NCBI GenBank assembly: GCA_016169945.1 | Contig: JADLSH010000369.1 | Location: 2,170,001 to 2,234,000, forward strand | Source: Trachythela sp. YZ-2020 | Taxonomy: Eukaryota > Cnidaria > Anthozoa > Malacalcyonacea > Clavulariidae | Direction: 5' to 3' | Length of the DNA stretch: 64,000 nt | Shown: positions 1-11,767 of the stretch, piece after piece | How positions within the stretch are numbered: the first letter of the stretch is position 1 | How the letters are laid out: every line of letters starts with the position of its first letter | Translations under genes and position numbers: made by a program | The notes under the pieces: generated by a model | The model's database searches: none | Seen by the model: only the letters and a program-made list of their open reading frames with translations | Told to the model about the DNA's origin: nothing

Positions 1-27
1 AAATATTTTTTTCGTAGCCTCTTGCAG

Positions 28-322
28 TGGAAATGGCAACCACAACAGAGCCAGCAGAAAGCAACAAGAGTGTTGTTTTGGAGGTCAACCATGTAGTTTT
101 CGAATACCCAGAAGAGCCTAGAGAGGATATTTCTGAGCAACCAAGGTGACAACCAAGACACCAACGACAGAAATGGTCAAGTCAGTAATCTTGGAAATAT
201 CGGAGACTGTCATAGACGGTGAAGAACCCGCACAAGAACAAACCGAGACAGAAATTGCCGCCGTGGCCGAAAGCAACCCACCCGAGGTCAACCCACACAC
301 TATATGCATGGAATGCTTATGA
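28..322 (+). CDS. Candidate 3'-terminal coding exon with a frame break
   Basis: A pyrimidine-rich tract ending in CAG at 25-27 looks like a splice acceptor. From 33 an open frame encodes an acidic, Thr/Glu-rich stretch and stops at 147-149. A second frame, open from 137, continues with the same composition (rich in E, T, V, A) and stops at 320-322. The two halves look like one another: KSVVLEV in the first matches KSVILEI in the second, each followed by an acidic EEP. This suggests a short internal protein repeat split by a one- or two-base frameshift near 137-149. Alternatively the AAG/GTGACA at 143-151 is a splice donor and the second stretch is incidental. No family is recognised and the upstream part lies outside the window. 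The minus-strand reading of this stretch is treated as a shadow. Confidence 0.4.
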
Positions 323-1668
323 TTACCAAGGAGGTGGTGGAAGAGGGAAGGATAAGGTAACTGCTATCTTGAAGGGGGTTGGAGGTGTGGCTAAATAACT
401 TCTATATTGAAGGGGTGGGGGACGATGCAGTAACATCTGTATGGAATGGGTGGGATACAGAACCTTTATAAATTTCTGCACCGCTTATTTGTATTATAGT
501 ATTAACCGAATACGAATGGTTACACTGTACAATGTTTAGAAACTGTTAGACTTTCTATCAGATAGAATATTGGGACCATGTGTTTACTATACGTCATATT
601 TAACACTTGAAATTTTTTTAATTTTGCACGTCTATATATATACTGTTCTCTATACATGAACTTGGAACCCAATCAAATTTCAAAGCTTACGTCATACGTA
701 AACCCCTGTAAACCAATTGTAAACCCCATACAAATGAATATAAATGAAAATACTAGTTACTCAAGAATATCTTACTTAGATTAATTTTCTTAATTTAAGA
801 AATGTTTTCTTAAGACAATAATTTTTTTCTTTTAATTTTTCTTGACAAGAAATAATTTCTCAAAATAAGAAAAATAATCTGAAAATAAGAATATATTTCT
901 AGGCTATAGATTTTTTCATTGTTTATACAAGAACCGTAGTTGTAGTTGCAAATTTCCGCATTGGAAAATTAATATTTATAAATTACAAATCCAACAAAAC
1001 CTCCACATGACAAAAACCACGCGGACAAAACCCTCACAGACAAAACCCACACATTTTAAGTAAAGTATAAAAACCTAAGAAAAGTTTTTTAATACGCTCG
1101 CATTTTCTGCTCAAAACGTGAGATTTCAATGAGTGATGGCTCAAAAGATGATTTCGCTTATAAGAAAGCTATTTGTATCGACTTTGCAGAGATGGACGCA
1201 AAACTTTGGAAGAGATCCTCCGCACTAACAACATTCGATATTTTTTTTAAAAACTCAGAAGCCGAAATGTGGGGTTTCATCTCAATTCACTGATCTATAT
1301 ATATGTACTTGTATTTATAGATTTAATTGACGACTGGGTACGAGTCAGGGGTTTCAGTTTCTGAATTCAGTAATTTGGGGTTTTTGAACGAGATAGTAAG
1401 AAAATCTATTTTAAGTATGAGATTCGGGATTAAGAATTTGCCGACGTGTAGCTTGTCGACATTCTGGCGATAATCTTTCGCAAGATAGAAACTGAATTGG
1501 CCTTTCATTTGATGTCGTCACCGTCGTGCTGGCGTCGTTCCTTAGTGTTTAAGCTCTCTATATCCTTTGGACCGTTTCGCCATACTTCAATTTTGATGCA
1601 ATATCCTTTCTGGCCTTTCACAATGGTTTAAGCATGTAGCAATTTCGTAGTTAATTTATCAATTCACG
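323..1668. other. No gene seen; AT-rich 3' flank
   Basis: AT-rich, with no convincing splice-bounded reading frame. At 780-905 short A/T-rich motifs of the TTTCTTAAG and AAATAAGAAAA kind recur imperfectly. The segment lies between two convergently oriented gene ends (plus-strand exon ending at 322, minus-strand exon ending at 1669), so it probably contains both 3' UTRs. Confidence 0.4.
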
Positions 1669-1926
1669 CTATCTTTTATGATTTTCTGTGGGAAAGAGAG
1701 GTCTTTCTTGATCTCCACCATCAGATGATACTGGCGTTGTTGGTGAAATATTTTGTTTCAGTTTATTGCGAGCTTTATCGTATGTAAGTTCCTTTTTAAG
1801 ATGACTTGAAATGAAGCCACGTGAATCTGATTCCACCACAGTTGTTTGTTTTGTAACACCTGCACCATTGATCCGCTGACCATCCACGACTTCAGTACCA
1901 TTTAGAAAGTTCGCTTCTTCATGTCT
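1669..1926 (-). CDS. 3'-terminal exon of an unidentified minus-strand gene
   Basis: An 86-codon exon that starts in phase 0 after a clean acceptor (tail TTTTTAG) and ends in TAG. The encoded tail is hydrophilic, rich in K, E, S, T and D, with no membrane segment and no cysteine. It includes short elements such as KKELTYDKARNKLKQ and ends PTENHKR. This is what a cytoplasmic C-terminal tail of a transporter or receptor would look like, but no family can be named. Its upstream exons should lie at higher coordinates; none was identified with confidence between 1.9 and 11.7 kb. Confidence 0.6.
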   Translation of the reverse strand, partial: RHEEANFLNGTEVVDGQRINGAGVTKQTTVVESDSRGFISSHLKKELTYDKARNKLKQNISPTTPVSSDGGDQERPLFPTENHKR

Positions 1927-1960
1927 CTAAAAATATATGATCATTAAAGTTAGTACCAAC

Positions 1961-2106
1961 ATTCACACGAAACAGGACAAATTCGGAACCGTACGCAAAT
2001 TTATCCGATTTCATTTGTTCACATTTGACTTGTCCCTTGTGAACGCGAAAGAAGAAATCGTGCAAATTTGAGTACGGTTTCGAATTCATCCGGTCTCGTG
2101 TGAACG
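1961..2106. repeat. Foldback MITE with TTCACACGA-type ends
   Basis: The left end reads TTCACACGAAACAGGAC and the right end is its imperfect inverse (GGTCTCGTGTGAAC). Inner parts also pair, with accgtacgcaaatt against aatttgagtacggt. A non-coding inverted-repeat element; a related one lies at 62541-62690. Confidence 0.5.
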
Positions 2107-2110
2107 AAGC

Positions 2111-2464
2111 TTAAAGGTATGTTTACGATTTATCGGGCCGATTTCAGGTTTTGCCGAATGTTAATGACGAATATTTTCAGTTGATGATGTCGTCAGATGA
2201 CCTTTGCCACGAATTTTTCAAATATCATTAAGTGCATCTGAAATCGGCCCAATAAAATTAATCGCAGCGTGTAAACGTACTTTAAGGTTTCTGCGATTTG
2301 TCGGGCCACAGTGGTCGGGCTCATTTCAGGTTTTGCCGAATGTTAATGACGAATCATTTCAGTTGATATAATGTCGTCAGATAACGTTGAGTGACTACAT
2401 ATTTCAAATATCATTAAATTGGATACGAAATCGGTCTGACAAATCGCAGTGTGTACACGTAGCT
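2111..2464 (+). repeat. Two tandem copies of a ~172-bp unit
   Basis: Copy one (2111-2280) and copy two (2281-2464) share the long block around TTTCAGGTTTTGCCGAATG, then TTAATGACGAAT, GTCGTCAGAT and AATCGGNC. Copies have diverged by small indels. No coding frame. Confidence 0.6.
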
Positions 2465-2494
2465 TCAGTAAACCATTTGAAGAATTACTAATGC

Positions 2495-2604
2495 GCTTAC
2501 CAGTATACACGCATGATAGCCTCGAATTCGATAGCCTCGACTGAATATAACATTCAAAATAAATTAAAGAATGAAGTCGAGGCTGTTCGTGTAGAATGGT
2601 AAGC
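2495..2604. repeat. Foldback MITE, GCTTACC ends
   Basis: Left GCTTACCAGTATACACG and right inverse CGTGTAGAATGGTAAGC, both followed inward by the GCCTCGA motif. Internal duplication of the ATAGCCTCGA block. The GTAAGC at the end mimics a splice donor but is part of the terminal repeat. Confidence 0.5.
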
Positions 2605-2827
2605 TTAAGAAATTCTGCAAAATTAATAGTCTATAAAGACGATACTTTAGCTTAGTGAGGTGCAAGAATGCATTCTACTTTTTCTATACAGGTATTTTGT
2701 TTGACAACTATTCATTAATCAAAAAGGTTTGTACAAAGATAGGTAAGATAAGAAGAGTACATGTATCTATACGTCACGTTACTGTTGCATGTGTGTGGTT
2801 GTTGTATCAACATGTTGCTGTTGTTAG

Positions 2828-2920
2828 TGTTGGTAATGCTCAATTGGCGACTTCAGAGAGCGATGAAATTGTCAGTAATGGTCAATATAATCGTTCTCAT
2901 TCCGACATTCAGCAAAAATG
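2828..2920 (+). CDS. Weak candidate exon, unknown protein
   Basis: A 93-base open stretch lies between an acceptor-like TTGTTAG and a donor AAATG/GTAAAG. It reads VGNAQLATSESDEI and continues polar. The same frame upstream encodes a hydrophobic run (VTVACVWLLYQHVAVVSVG), so this could be the end of a signal peptide plus the start of a mature protein. No in-frame ATG supports that. Family unknown; it could be chance. Confidence 0.25.
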
Positions 2921-3134
2921 GTAAAGCGCTAGCATATAGGCGTAGGAAGTAACTTCAATTTGAAAAAGGCACTTTTCCATTGTTTTATCTGGAGAAAAGG
3001 GTACTTTGAAGAAAACTTGGGGGCACGTGCCCTCTATGCAACTGCTAGCTAACATACCTGGACGCCGATTGATGAAGGGCGAAGGGGAAGTTTACCGTCA
3101 ACTGGCACTCTCGTCGATATATAAAGCACACTAA

Positions 3135-3250
3135 CCAGTGGCGTCATTAAAGTGGAAAAAATAGGGTGGGCAAACGAACGTCAAAGGCGCGAGAACATCT
3201 AGGGGTGATACTATGTCCCCGAAATGCCATTTCCTACATTTTGCCTTTTT
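3135..3250 (+). repeat. Dispersed GGCGTCNNCAG-family repeat fragment
   Basis: Starts AGTGGCGTCATT and contains CCGAAATGCCATTTCCT followed by an ATTTTG block. Related degenerate copies lie at 24000-24310, 28978-29240, 46245-46375, 57935-58095 and 60803-60935. Probably ends of a non-autonomous DNA transposon. Confidence 0.5.
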
Positions 3251-6200
3251 TGTGTTAAGAATTTATAAAATTATATACTTTTAAAAGAAAATAGATTTCA
3301 GGACTTCGAAAGTTTTGCTTTTCATGCATATTATAAGAGATAAATAAGATAAAGTCTGAAAATCAAAAGAACTTTCACAGTTATAATTTAACTTGTGCTT
3401 CACGAAGACATGGACACATGGCTTGTACTCTCCCCAATGTTTTCTCCACGGATTTGGAGAAACTACAAAATCTGTCTTGGAGGAAACTGAGGTGGAACAT
3501 GTCCACCCCAGTCCACCCCGTGGCGACGCCACCGACACTAACTTAGTAAGGTATGCAATAACGTTATTTTTAGTGACAAAGTCCTCTTTTAACAAGATTC
3601 GTCTTTAGTCAGATGAACTCTCGTCGCTAGCTCCCAAGTGCAGTAGATACGTTTCTCATGCGAACTTTAGGGCAAAAATAAGTGGGGTTTTAAGAAGAAC
3701 GAAGCAATTTTATTTATAGAGTATTAAGAAAAAAACCTATTTTGAAGTGTATATGCATAATTACGCATTTCGTGCATGAGCAGGTGTTTTTTCCTCCCGA
3801 AGCAATTATAGAAGACACAAAACAATTTATTTTCAGCGCATTATTTAAGATTATCACGATAGGAATCACGTTTTGTACTTTTAAGGAACGAAACAATCAA
3901 AATTAAGAAATATGTTTGTCATTTTTACTTTAAACATATAAATTTATAGAAATATACTCAAGCACCAAAATGAAATGTAGCCCTGCGTGACTGCTTGTTT
4001 AGACTTTAGACTAGTATATAATTTGCATCCACAATTACTTATATATTTTTAGTACCTTTCATGTTGTTTTCCTTTAATTATGTCTTAACTTAAACACCAA
4101 GAAATGTTTCCATTTAAACATCTCATGGGGACATGAGTAATGTTTTGTCTTCAATAATTTCAATAATCAAAATAGTAACTTCAATTTTTATTATCAGGTC
4201 GTCGGAAGGGTTTTTATCGATACAGTTTTCATATTCATGAGCTGGTGACCTGGTATCAGAGTCAGCTAAATATCAGAGTCAGCTGAGAGCAGCTGTTTAA
4301 ATGGGCCGATCACGAACAAAGTTTACAAATGATAATCCATGGCATCAATAATAAAGGTACGTTTTCTGTTTAAACTGATATTTGTTAATTTCTAACATTT
4401 TTAAACATCTCGTATATAATAATTAATATATAGGCCTACTGATGCTTATTTCCATGTGTTTGAGTTTATGAGTAACTGATATGAAAAATGTATTGGTATA
4501 TAAACTTGTTGTATATAGTTGATGAAATGTAAGAATCTCTTATAGTCTTAGAGGAAATGAAGATACGTATTTAAACTATAGCACAGCTTCTAAGTTTTAG
4601 AACCACGATTTCACTGATTACAGATTGTTTAAAGAATATATCGCTAACATATTTTGTCAATTGGTTGTAAGGAATTGGAAACAAACATATTAAGGAGTAA
4701 GTGACTGTATTCAAGTCCGTACATTGCATGCATGTGTTCAGTCTGCATGAATTGTCGTGGAACATATACACTATAATTGATATGCAGTTTATTTCATTGT
4801 ATTAATATAGAAATACTATATAGAGTTGCTTTGCCAGTGGGCTGTCTATACATAAAAGACATAAAAGGTACATCTATAACATGTCTGACGATCAGTCGTC
4901 AAACTAAGGCTTGGCATGCAATCCCGCAAATAATTTCTATAATTTTTTGCAAAATTTATATGTATGGTAAAAACTATACAGACTATAAATGCAGTGTGTC
5001 ATAAAAATACAATTTCTCAATAGAATATACAGTTTATTCCATGTTATACTATTTAAATTATTCACTCATCTATATAACCATTGGCATTAATAGTAATAGT
5101 ACTCATACATTTAACTTTACTTATTGCATTGCAAATAGTCGTAAGTAACTGAGCTAGTATATATTGTTAGAATTATTATTCGGCAGCTCGTTCTATGATT
5201 GTGCTATAGCCTATGCTTCTCGATAGCTTTTATAATATACTACGAGATTATTCTTTGTGCGTTAAATTAGAGAATATAGTTTTACAGTCTGAATAATAAT
5301 ATCTTAAAATTCGTAACCAAAGTTTATTTATATAGTATTGGGTCTAACACGCTTTCACATCATGTATTATACCACTTCTTGGGTACATTGAAAACTGTGG
5401 TATAAGTCTTCTTGATTCTTCCAGTTGATCATTCAGTTTAATTCCCATCCCTTCTGTCTTCTGCATGTATGGTTTGCCATTCCATCAACCACTCTTTTTT
5501 GTAGTTTCTTTTGTGGCAGATTACAGATCCCTATTCCATTTTGTATTTGTTAAAAATATTGAATCCAGTAGACAAGTATTGGTTAATTCTAGGCAGTGGC
5601 AGGCACAGGGAGAATGGGGGATCCGGACCTCCTACTTTTCACGAAGGCTACTTTAATTTGTAATTCCAAATCTGCGGAGAAGGTGTGGAGTGGGGGTAAG
5701 AAGACACTTTTCAACAGCCTTACAAGCCTTACAGCTGAATTGTCAAGGAACCCGACGTGGACTCCCCACCCAGTCAGTGTATGCTGGCCATGCACGTCTT
5801 TGTTCTTATTCCTTTTCCATGATCTGCATTATGTGTCATTACACCAAGTATTATATACCACCTCCTGAGCACATTGAAAACTGTGTTATCAGTCTTTTTT
5901 ATTATTCGCTGCCACTCTTGCAAGATGGCAAAAGCCAGAACATCTTGATAATATATATTTTCGGATTCAACCTTTATTCAGTGGGTCTTCTCATAATCCG
6001 TCTTATGATATATGAACATGAACTGCATGAGTTTGTCTATGTGTTTTAGCAATGATACAAGTGAATATGGAGATCTTGCATGACCACACAAACTTTGATG
6101 ATGAAGGACGGCGACTCACATCCATATGTTTAACACCACACTGTAAGTTATTGTTGACGTGATAATATATGGTTTTTGCAGCTTATTTAAGTATGAACCA

Positions 6201-6374
6201 TTTTAACATTGTTTTCTTTAATGTTATGGAAGCCGCCCATCTTTGCGCTTAGAGTTATAATTCTTACCATTGAGATATCCTCAAAATAACTGAATACATC
6301 TTTTCTACATACTATTTCATACTTTTTAACATGGGGTGTTTGCAACGTTATCTTGTCAAAGGGAAAATAGACTA
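3251..6374. other. No gene seen; includes a ~65-bp dispersed duplication
   Basis: AT-rich, without a supported exon. The block at 5360-5425 (around ACATTGAAAACTGTG) recurs in diverged form at 5850-5915. A short GC-richer segment at 5585-5790 contains a GGGGGATCCGGACC stretch typical of repeat debris. At 4255-4300 an 18-base piece (TATCAGAGTCAGCT) is doubled. Confidence 0.4.
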
Positions 6375-6575
6375 AGATCGTTTGGGCACCTGCAGGGAAC
6401 GAATGATGGAACATTTGCCAAAGATATCATGTCCAGAGTGGTAATTGGTAAACGAGGAAGACCTTCGGAAAAAAGATCAGACAACATCAAGATAGACCAT
6501 GAAATTTGACAGCAGATGTTGCAAAAGATAGAAATCAATGAAGAAGGAAAATTTGGTCGACTGATCATGGTATAT
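6375..6575 (+). pseudogene. LINE reverse-transcriptase C-terminal remnant
   Basis: Frame from 6375 reads RSFGHLQGTND, then IMSRVVIGKRGRPS and DNIK, before a stop at 6507. This is the characteristic FGH...GKRGRP...W.DDI tail found after the RT domain of many non-LTR retrotransposons. Another frame just downstream keeps ADVAKDRNQ and RRKIW, the next conserved block. Stops and frame changes show it is dead. Nothing of the RT catalytic core remains nearby. Confidence 0.6.
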
Positions 6576-6599
6576 AATTGGGATGAAGGTCTAAGGCAA

Positions 6600-7785
6600 A
6601 GAAGAAGTTATCCTCTGAGATATATAGATGCTTAGAAATGAAGTGCAAGCATGTATGGTTGACTGTTATAGTATAATATCAGTCATACTTGCATGGTTCA
6701 GTTGGTTGGCAATGAAGCAGTTGTAATAATAATGATATTACATATAGTGCAGGGAATGATCGAAATTACTTGATGTGTATAGTTATTAATATAATAACTA
6801 TGTCCTTGTTTATTTTTGTTTCTAGCTATTTCCCCCCTGTATATAGATAAATTGCTTGGAATTCTAACTAGTTCTTAATGGAATTTCCTTCTGTAGTGAA
6901 TGTATTTTCACTAATATTGTTTTGATATCAGTGAACTCAGCATGCTTTCGTTCAATATAAATCATTAATCACATTTTAAATACATTTGATTTAAAATAAC
7001 GACAGCATGTCGCTTTTGTTTAATGAGAAGAAACTTCTTGAATAATGACGTCTAAACTATATGGGGAACATTGCTATAACATATTAACGATTATAAAGCC
7101 ACAAATTATAAAGCCACAATTATAAAGATGAACCATCCTGCGATATGTAAGCACACAAAACGAAATTTCATCTGATCGTACTGTTAGATTAATTGAACTC
7201 TATTTATCCTCTATATGAAAAATAATTGTTTGTCTAAACGCGTTTGTATCTTACTATCTTTAAATTGTATTTTTCATGTCAGACTTAGTTAAAGGATGCA
7301 TTTCATGTCCGTGTATGTGCCTTTTAGAGTATTAATGAAGTAAGTATTGCATGACCAAATTATTGCCCCAACCGCAAAATCATATTTCTGATAAGCAAAT
7401 ACTGTCTCATCATTAACTTTGTATACATTCGACATTGGTGTTCGAAATTTGAAGATTTCATAAAACAAATCTTTGTCATTGAGGATATCTCATGTATCTA
7501 TCCAAATTCAGGAGTCGACTCACTTGCTAAAAATTAATATCTGAGTGTCCCTGCGTACGTATCGGCGACCGTAGCGGCGCTGAACTGTTGGGACACGTGC
7601 ATCCGATTGAGAGTGGGATGCTCGATTGAGTGTCTCAATATTTTTCGTCTCAATCAAGACTTAGTTACCCATAAAAAGCCGAAGATCTGATTACAAAAAT
7701 GAACGTGCCTCGTTTGGACCCCGCCCCTTCCCCTCCCCGCGCCCCAAACCCCCGCATTACTTTGATAATACTTTCGAGGCGCTTT
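6600..7785. other. No gene seen
   Basis: AT-rich non-coding DNA. The only compositional change is a C-rich patch at 7715-7760. Confidence 0.4.
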
Positions 7786-7789
7786 CTCG

Positions 7790-8126
7790 GCCAGTGATTA
7801 ACGATTAACGATTAACATTTCTATAGCGCAAATTTACATGTGAATATGATCAAATGCGCTTTACATTAAGTGTTACGCTTACCTAATTACATACTTAGCC
7901 TATTTTATTTTTACAACGATTGTGATATTACCTTATTAACTGTGTTTATCCTAACCCACCCTGTCAACTTTCCCTGTGGGAGGAAACCGGGGTGCCCGGA
8001 GAAAACCCACGACTTTCGGCAGAGCGTTGACCGACTCTTTTCACATCAGTCCGTTGCGAGAATCGAACCCACGAACTCAGAGGCGAAAGGCGCTTGCCCT
8101 GACGACCGCGCCACCGAAGCGTGATC
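7790..8126 (-). mobile_element. tRNA-derived SINE, minus strand
   Basis: On the minus strand it begins GCTTCGGTGGCGCGGTCG (A-box region). It then has the exact pol III B box GGTTCGATTC, followed by a body containing GAAAACCCACGACTTTCGG as read on the plus strand. A second copy of the same family lies on the plus strand at 50421-50745. The plus-strand left end carries three ATTAACG repeats, probably the SINE tail. Confidence 0.75.
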
Positions 8127-9073
8127 ACGCAAACTCTTATATAAAAATACAAGTGTTCTATCAATAACGCCATTGAATATCAGCTGAATGCTTGGTCTAA
8201 CCACAGTCTAACAGGAGTTATATTGTGCTTGGTAAGTAACCGACAACAGGAAATTTCAAAGTCCAAACGCGATTAAAACGTTCAGGTAAGGTAATTCATT
8301 TTCAAGCATGATTATGTTTTATTTCACGTAGTTAAATGCATGTTTTATTGATTATTAAACTGCTAGCAGGGTTTTTTTCCTATTACTGCACAGTTAAACT
8401 TAATTAAAATTCAGATGTCGGTTGCTTTGTCAATTATCGCAATTATGTGTATATTTAATTGCTACTTGCTTAAATTGCGCATGTAAATGTAATAACTGTA
8501 CTGATATTGTGCTATGCTTAATATCGTATGATACCCCTGCTTCCTAACTGGATCACTCAGTCACCTTTGGATTAAGAATTTGGATATAAAAAGTCAACGA
8601 TAACCCTAAAGGTGAGGTTATGATCATGCGCGCCTAAAGAAGAACTGCCTAACAGTCGTGGAGTAGAACAGTTCACGGAAGAAAGACGACGTGTCTGAAG
8701 CTCTCAGAGTTTAATTGTAGCAAACAAAGTCTGTTTGCAATGTCTTATAATTCTATAAAAGATCATATTTATAGTGTTTCGTATGCTGTATATCTTGTAA
8801 CATTGGCCTTCAATGTTGCTCACTTGAATTTGATCAGAAGACAGGACGTGTATTTGTGCACGTGCACTGTGGGATATTGCATGTTTTGTGATTTTTATTG
8901 CTCACTTCCGGAGTTATTAGGACAAAGACCCCATCATAGCATGGGCCTGGGGACAAGACCCCATTATTAAGAAAGGGGTCGGAATCTAACATTTCGGTTG
9001 CTGAAGAAGAATGCAGTATATTTACCGACATTGTCATTATATAAGCTGATGTAACAGAAGGTGAGTGGTTTAG

Positions 9074-9184
9074 GCTATTCCCAACGTCATGGAAATGAAA
9101 TATCCTTATCTTCGGACACGAGTGATTAGGCAAATTAGCATTGGAGAAACAGTTCTCTTTGAACGAACTTTTTCGGCATTGCAG
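9074..9184 (+). CDS. Weak candidate exon, unknown protein
   Basis: 111 bases open in one frame between GGTTTAG and CAG/GTAAAG, phase 0 at both ends. The translation has a protein-like composition (YPYLRTRVIRQISIGETVLF). A competing strong donor AAG/GTGAGT just upstream at 9058-9066 weakens the case. No family recognised. Confidence 0.25.
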
Positions 9185-10109
9185 GTAAAGATAGTCTTAT
9201 ACGATAAAATTCGGTTTGGAAATGCACACAAGTCAACAATTTAAAGGAATCAGAATGAACATTGTTTTGTTTGTTGCAAATTTTTCGATATAGCTCTTGC
9301 TGTAAATCAACGTGCCCGTAGACGTGGTCTCTGATCAGGATTACAATTTTATATGTTGCATGTTTGGGTTTCTTTCAAGCAGTATGAGGTATCATTTCTC
9401 CTGTTGCCCTCGGAATCAGACTCGTGAGACCTGGGGTTTGCTATTGTTAGGACTTATTTATAGCAATTAGCATTTAACGGAAGTAATTTACCGGACGTTT
9501 AGTGACGTAGCTATTGATTGACAGATACTGTGTGGGTAGCGCACGTGTATTGTAACGAGAAATATATTTTTCACACAGTTGAGATTATAGTTTTAAAAAG
9601 GGCAGATATAACGAAGTCAGATGTATGTTTGTGTACAAATAAATATGCAAAGTGTTCAGACATTATTAAAGTAAAGTTATTTTGTAGTGAATTCCTGTTT
9701 TACTGGCATTAAAGAGCACAAAGGTAACACTATAGCCCGGACAATGATCGAGGACGAGCCCGTATCCTTCTGCTCATGCAGAGTTGTTATATTAGAACGG
9801 TATCGATGGAAGGGTTAGGGATTGGGTAACTGGTAAGGTAAGAGTTAGAGCACACTGAAGAGTAAAGGTTAGGTCTCAAACGATGTTATCATAAATTGGG
9901 AACACGACATTACCCTGCCGAACCATTGGCTTGTTCACTTCTAGCAATGGATCTTGAAAAAGGTTATTGAAAAACTATGGCATCTCTTGGTTGAATTAAC
10001 ATTTGTGTCGCAATTAATATATGGTGTAACCTCGCAGGCTATTGTCAATGATATAGCAGAAGTCTAACATCCCTGTCGTTTTGAAGTTGGTACGTTGTGC
10101 GTAAGTAGG

Positions 10110-10208
10110 ATGAGACTGGAACCCAGTTGCGATATACGCATGCGTACAGATAACGCATGCAAATCCTGCAACAATTTGCAGCCGTATTTAGTAGCGAAGA
10201 GAGAAAAG
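10110..10208 (+). CDS. Weak candidate exon with CxxC motif
   Basis: Open from an ATG through 33 codons to a strong donor AAAAG/GTGAGG. It includes ACKSCNNLQPYLVAKREK, with a CxxC pair. The frame is open upstream to 10063 without a clear acceptor. Could be a first coding exon; no relative is recognised. Confidence 0.25.
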
Positions 10209-11558
10209 GTGAGGACTTTGGACTTAGGCAGGAATAACATCTTTTCAGGCAACGGTTTGCAGAGAAAAGGACAAACAGAGACTAATTGTTCAACTTGTCT
10301 AAAATTTATATCAATATTCAAATGCTATATAATACGTACAGCAGTATTTACAATAATATATATGCATGCAAAGATTTGTTACTGCCTCATTTGAAAAGTA
10401 TATTTTCATTAATCTATCAAAACCATAGTGTGTCATATAACTATAAATCATCATCTTTGTATATGGATGACAGCTCACAAGAATATGTCCACTTTGTTGG
10501 CAGATGACGTCATCTTTCCATATAAGGAGCCACGTTGCTCTTTGTCGAATATTAAAACGTTGGGTCGTAAATGGAATTGTTAGGGATTGCATTCACTCAC
10601 TTAAACCAGAGTAGCGAGATCTTTAAATCTGTTAACCTTATATAGACGGCTTCACAAATATTTTTTAGATATATAATCTTTAAGTAATTACATCGCGTAA
10701 ACGTCAGGTATTACATAACCAAATTGACTTCCTTCTAGTACATGGACCGTTATAAACAATAAAACAATTATACAAATAAAAACGTGTTGTGCAAAAGAAT
10801 TAGATAGTTTGATGGGTGATAAGGACATACACAATGCCAATGGCGAACACTTTGCGCGAGTCAGTGTTAATGGCTACAAGTATTCCTGGAGTATTTTCCC
10901 GCACATGCAGAAACTAATGAACCACATTGGTGGCTTAATTGGTATATCCTAAACATTCGTATAAATCCAAGATCCTGTTAGTGTGCGGTTATAAACTTTC
11001 TGAATAATCCTGTCGAATATGGACGACTTCACTGGTCTACATGCAGTATAGACTGAACTTTATACAAGGGTATATATTTCTTGTAATTGGTATATTGACC
11101 AGATCAACTTGCGTGTGTCATGAGGTCCGACCCCAATGTGTGAGTGAACAAATATCTGATAACTTTCTTTAAAACTTTGCAAGTTCAGAAAAAAGATTTA
11201 TGATCTTGTGCTGTGGTTTAAGTGAAACGTTATTAACAATATAGATCTGGTCTCGACTAATCTATTTTTGGGGGGTTTAATTTCTTTAACTATAAATATT
11301 TCACAATATTATTTTCATTTACAACAACACTATATACGGCCTCGGATCGAGAATAAAAATTGCTTTCCGAAGTTAAAGAATTGTGGAGGGATGGTTATTG
11401 TCTTGTGACATCAATTACTATCTAACCAGCCCGAAACTAGCGATATTAGGTATCAAATTGATAAATGACGGACAATGAAAATTGACAAAATGATTGCGAA
11501 AACAGCCACATTATTTTGTGCTGTGACTTGAATAGGAAAATTCCACCCAGAAACATGC

Positions 11559-11660
11559 AAGGCTATAATATACACAATTGATCATCCATCGATTGTTCAA
11601 CCATTAAATCGTTAATCGTTAAAACCATTGATCGATTACAATCGGTGCAGCTCTACAAGA
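11559..11660 (-). repeat. hAT-like MITE end (TAGAGCTGCACCGATT)
   Basis: The minus strand starts TAGAGCTGCACCGATTG, then ATCGATCAATGG. A diverged relative starts TAGAGCTGG at 15572. Reminiscent of hAT terminal sequence, but no target duplication was confirmed. Confidence 0.35.
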
Positions 11661-11666
11661 TTTGAA

Positions 11667-11767
11667 TAGTGTGCTAAAACTTAGACAGTGTTTTGAACAG
11701 TGCGTTAAAACTTAGATAGTGTTTTCAACACGGTGTGTTAAAACTTATGCAGTGTTTTGAACAGTGC
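11667..11767 (-). repeat. Three tandem ~33-bp units overlapping the receptor stop codon
   Basis: Unit on the minus strand: GTTCAAAACACTGNNTAAG followed by TTTTARCAC. The copy nearest the gene supplies the last codons and the TAA stop of the receptor gene; the other two lie in the 3' UTR. Confidence 0.75.

Noticed and set aside
118..309. 63-codon minus-strand frame with a hydrophobic end
   Set aside because: Antisense shadow of the two plus-strand acidic frames, which share an internal repeat.
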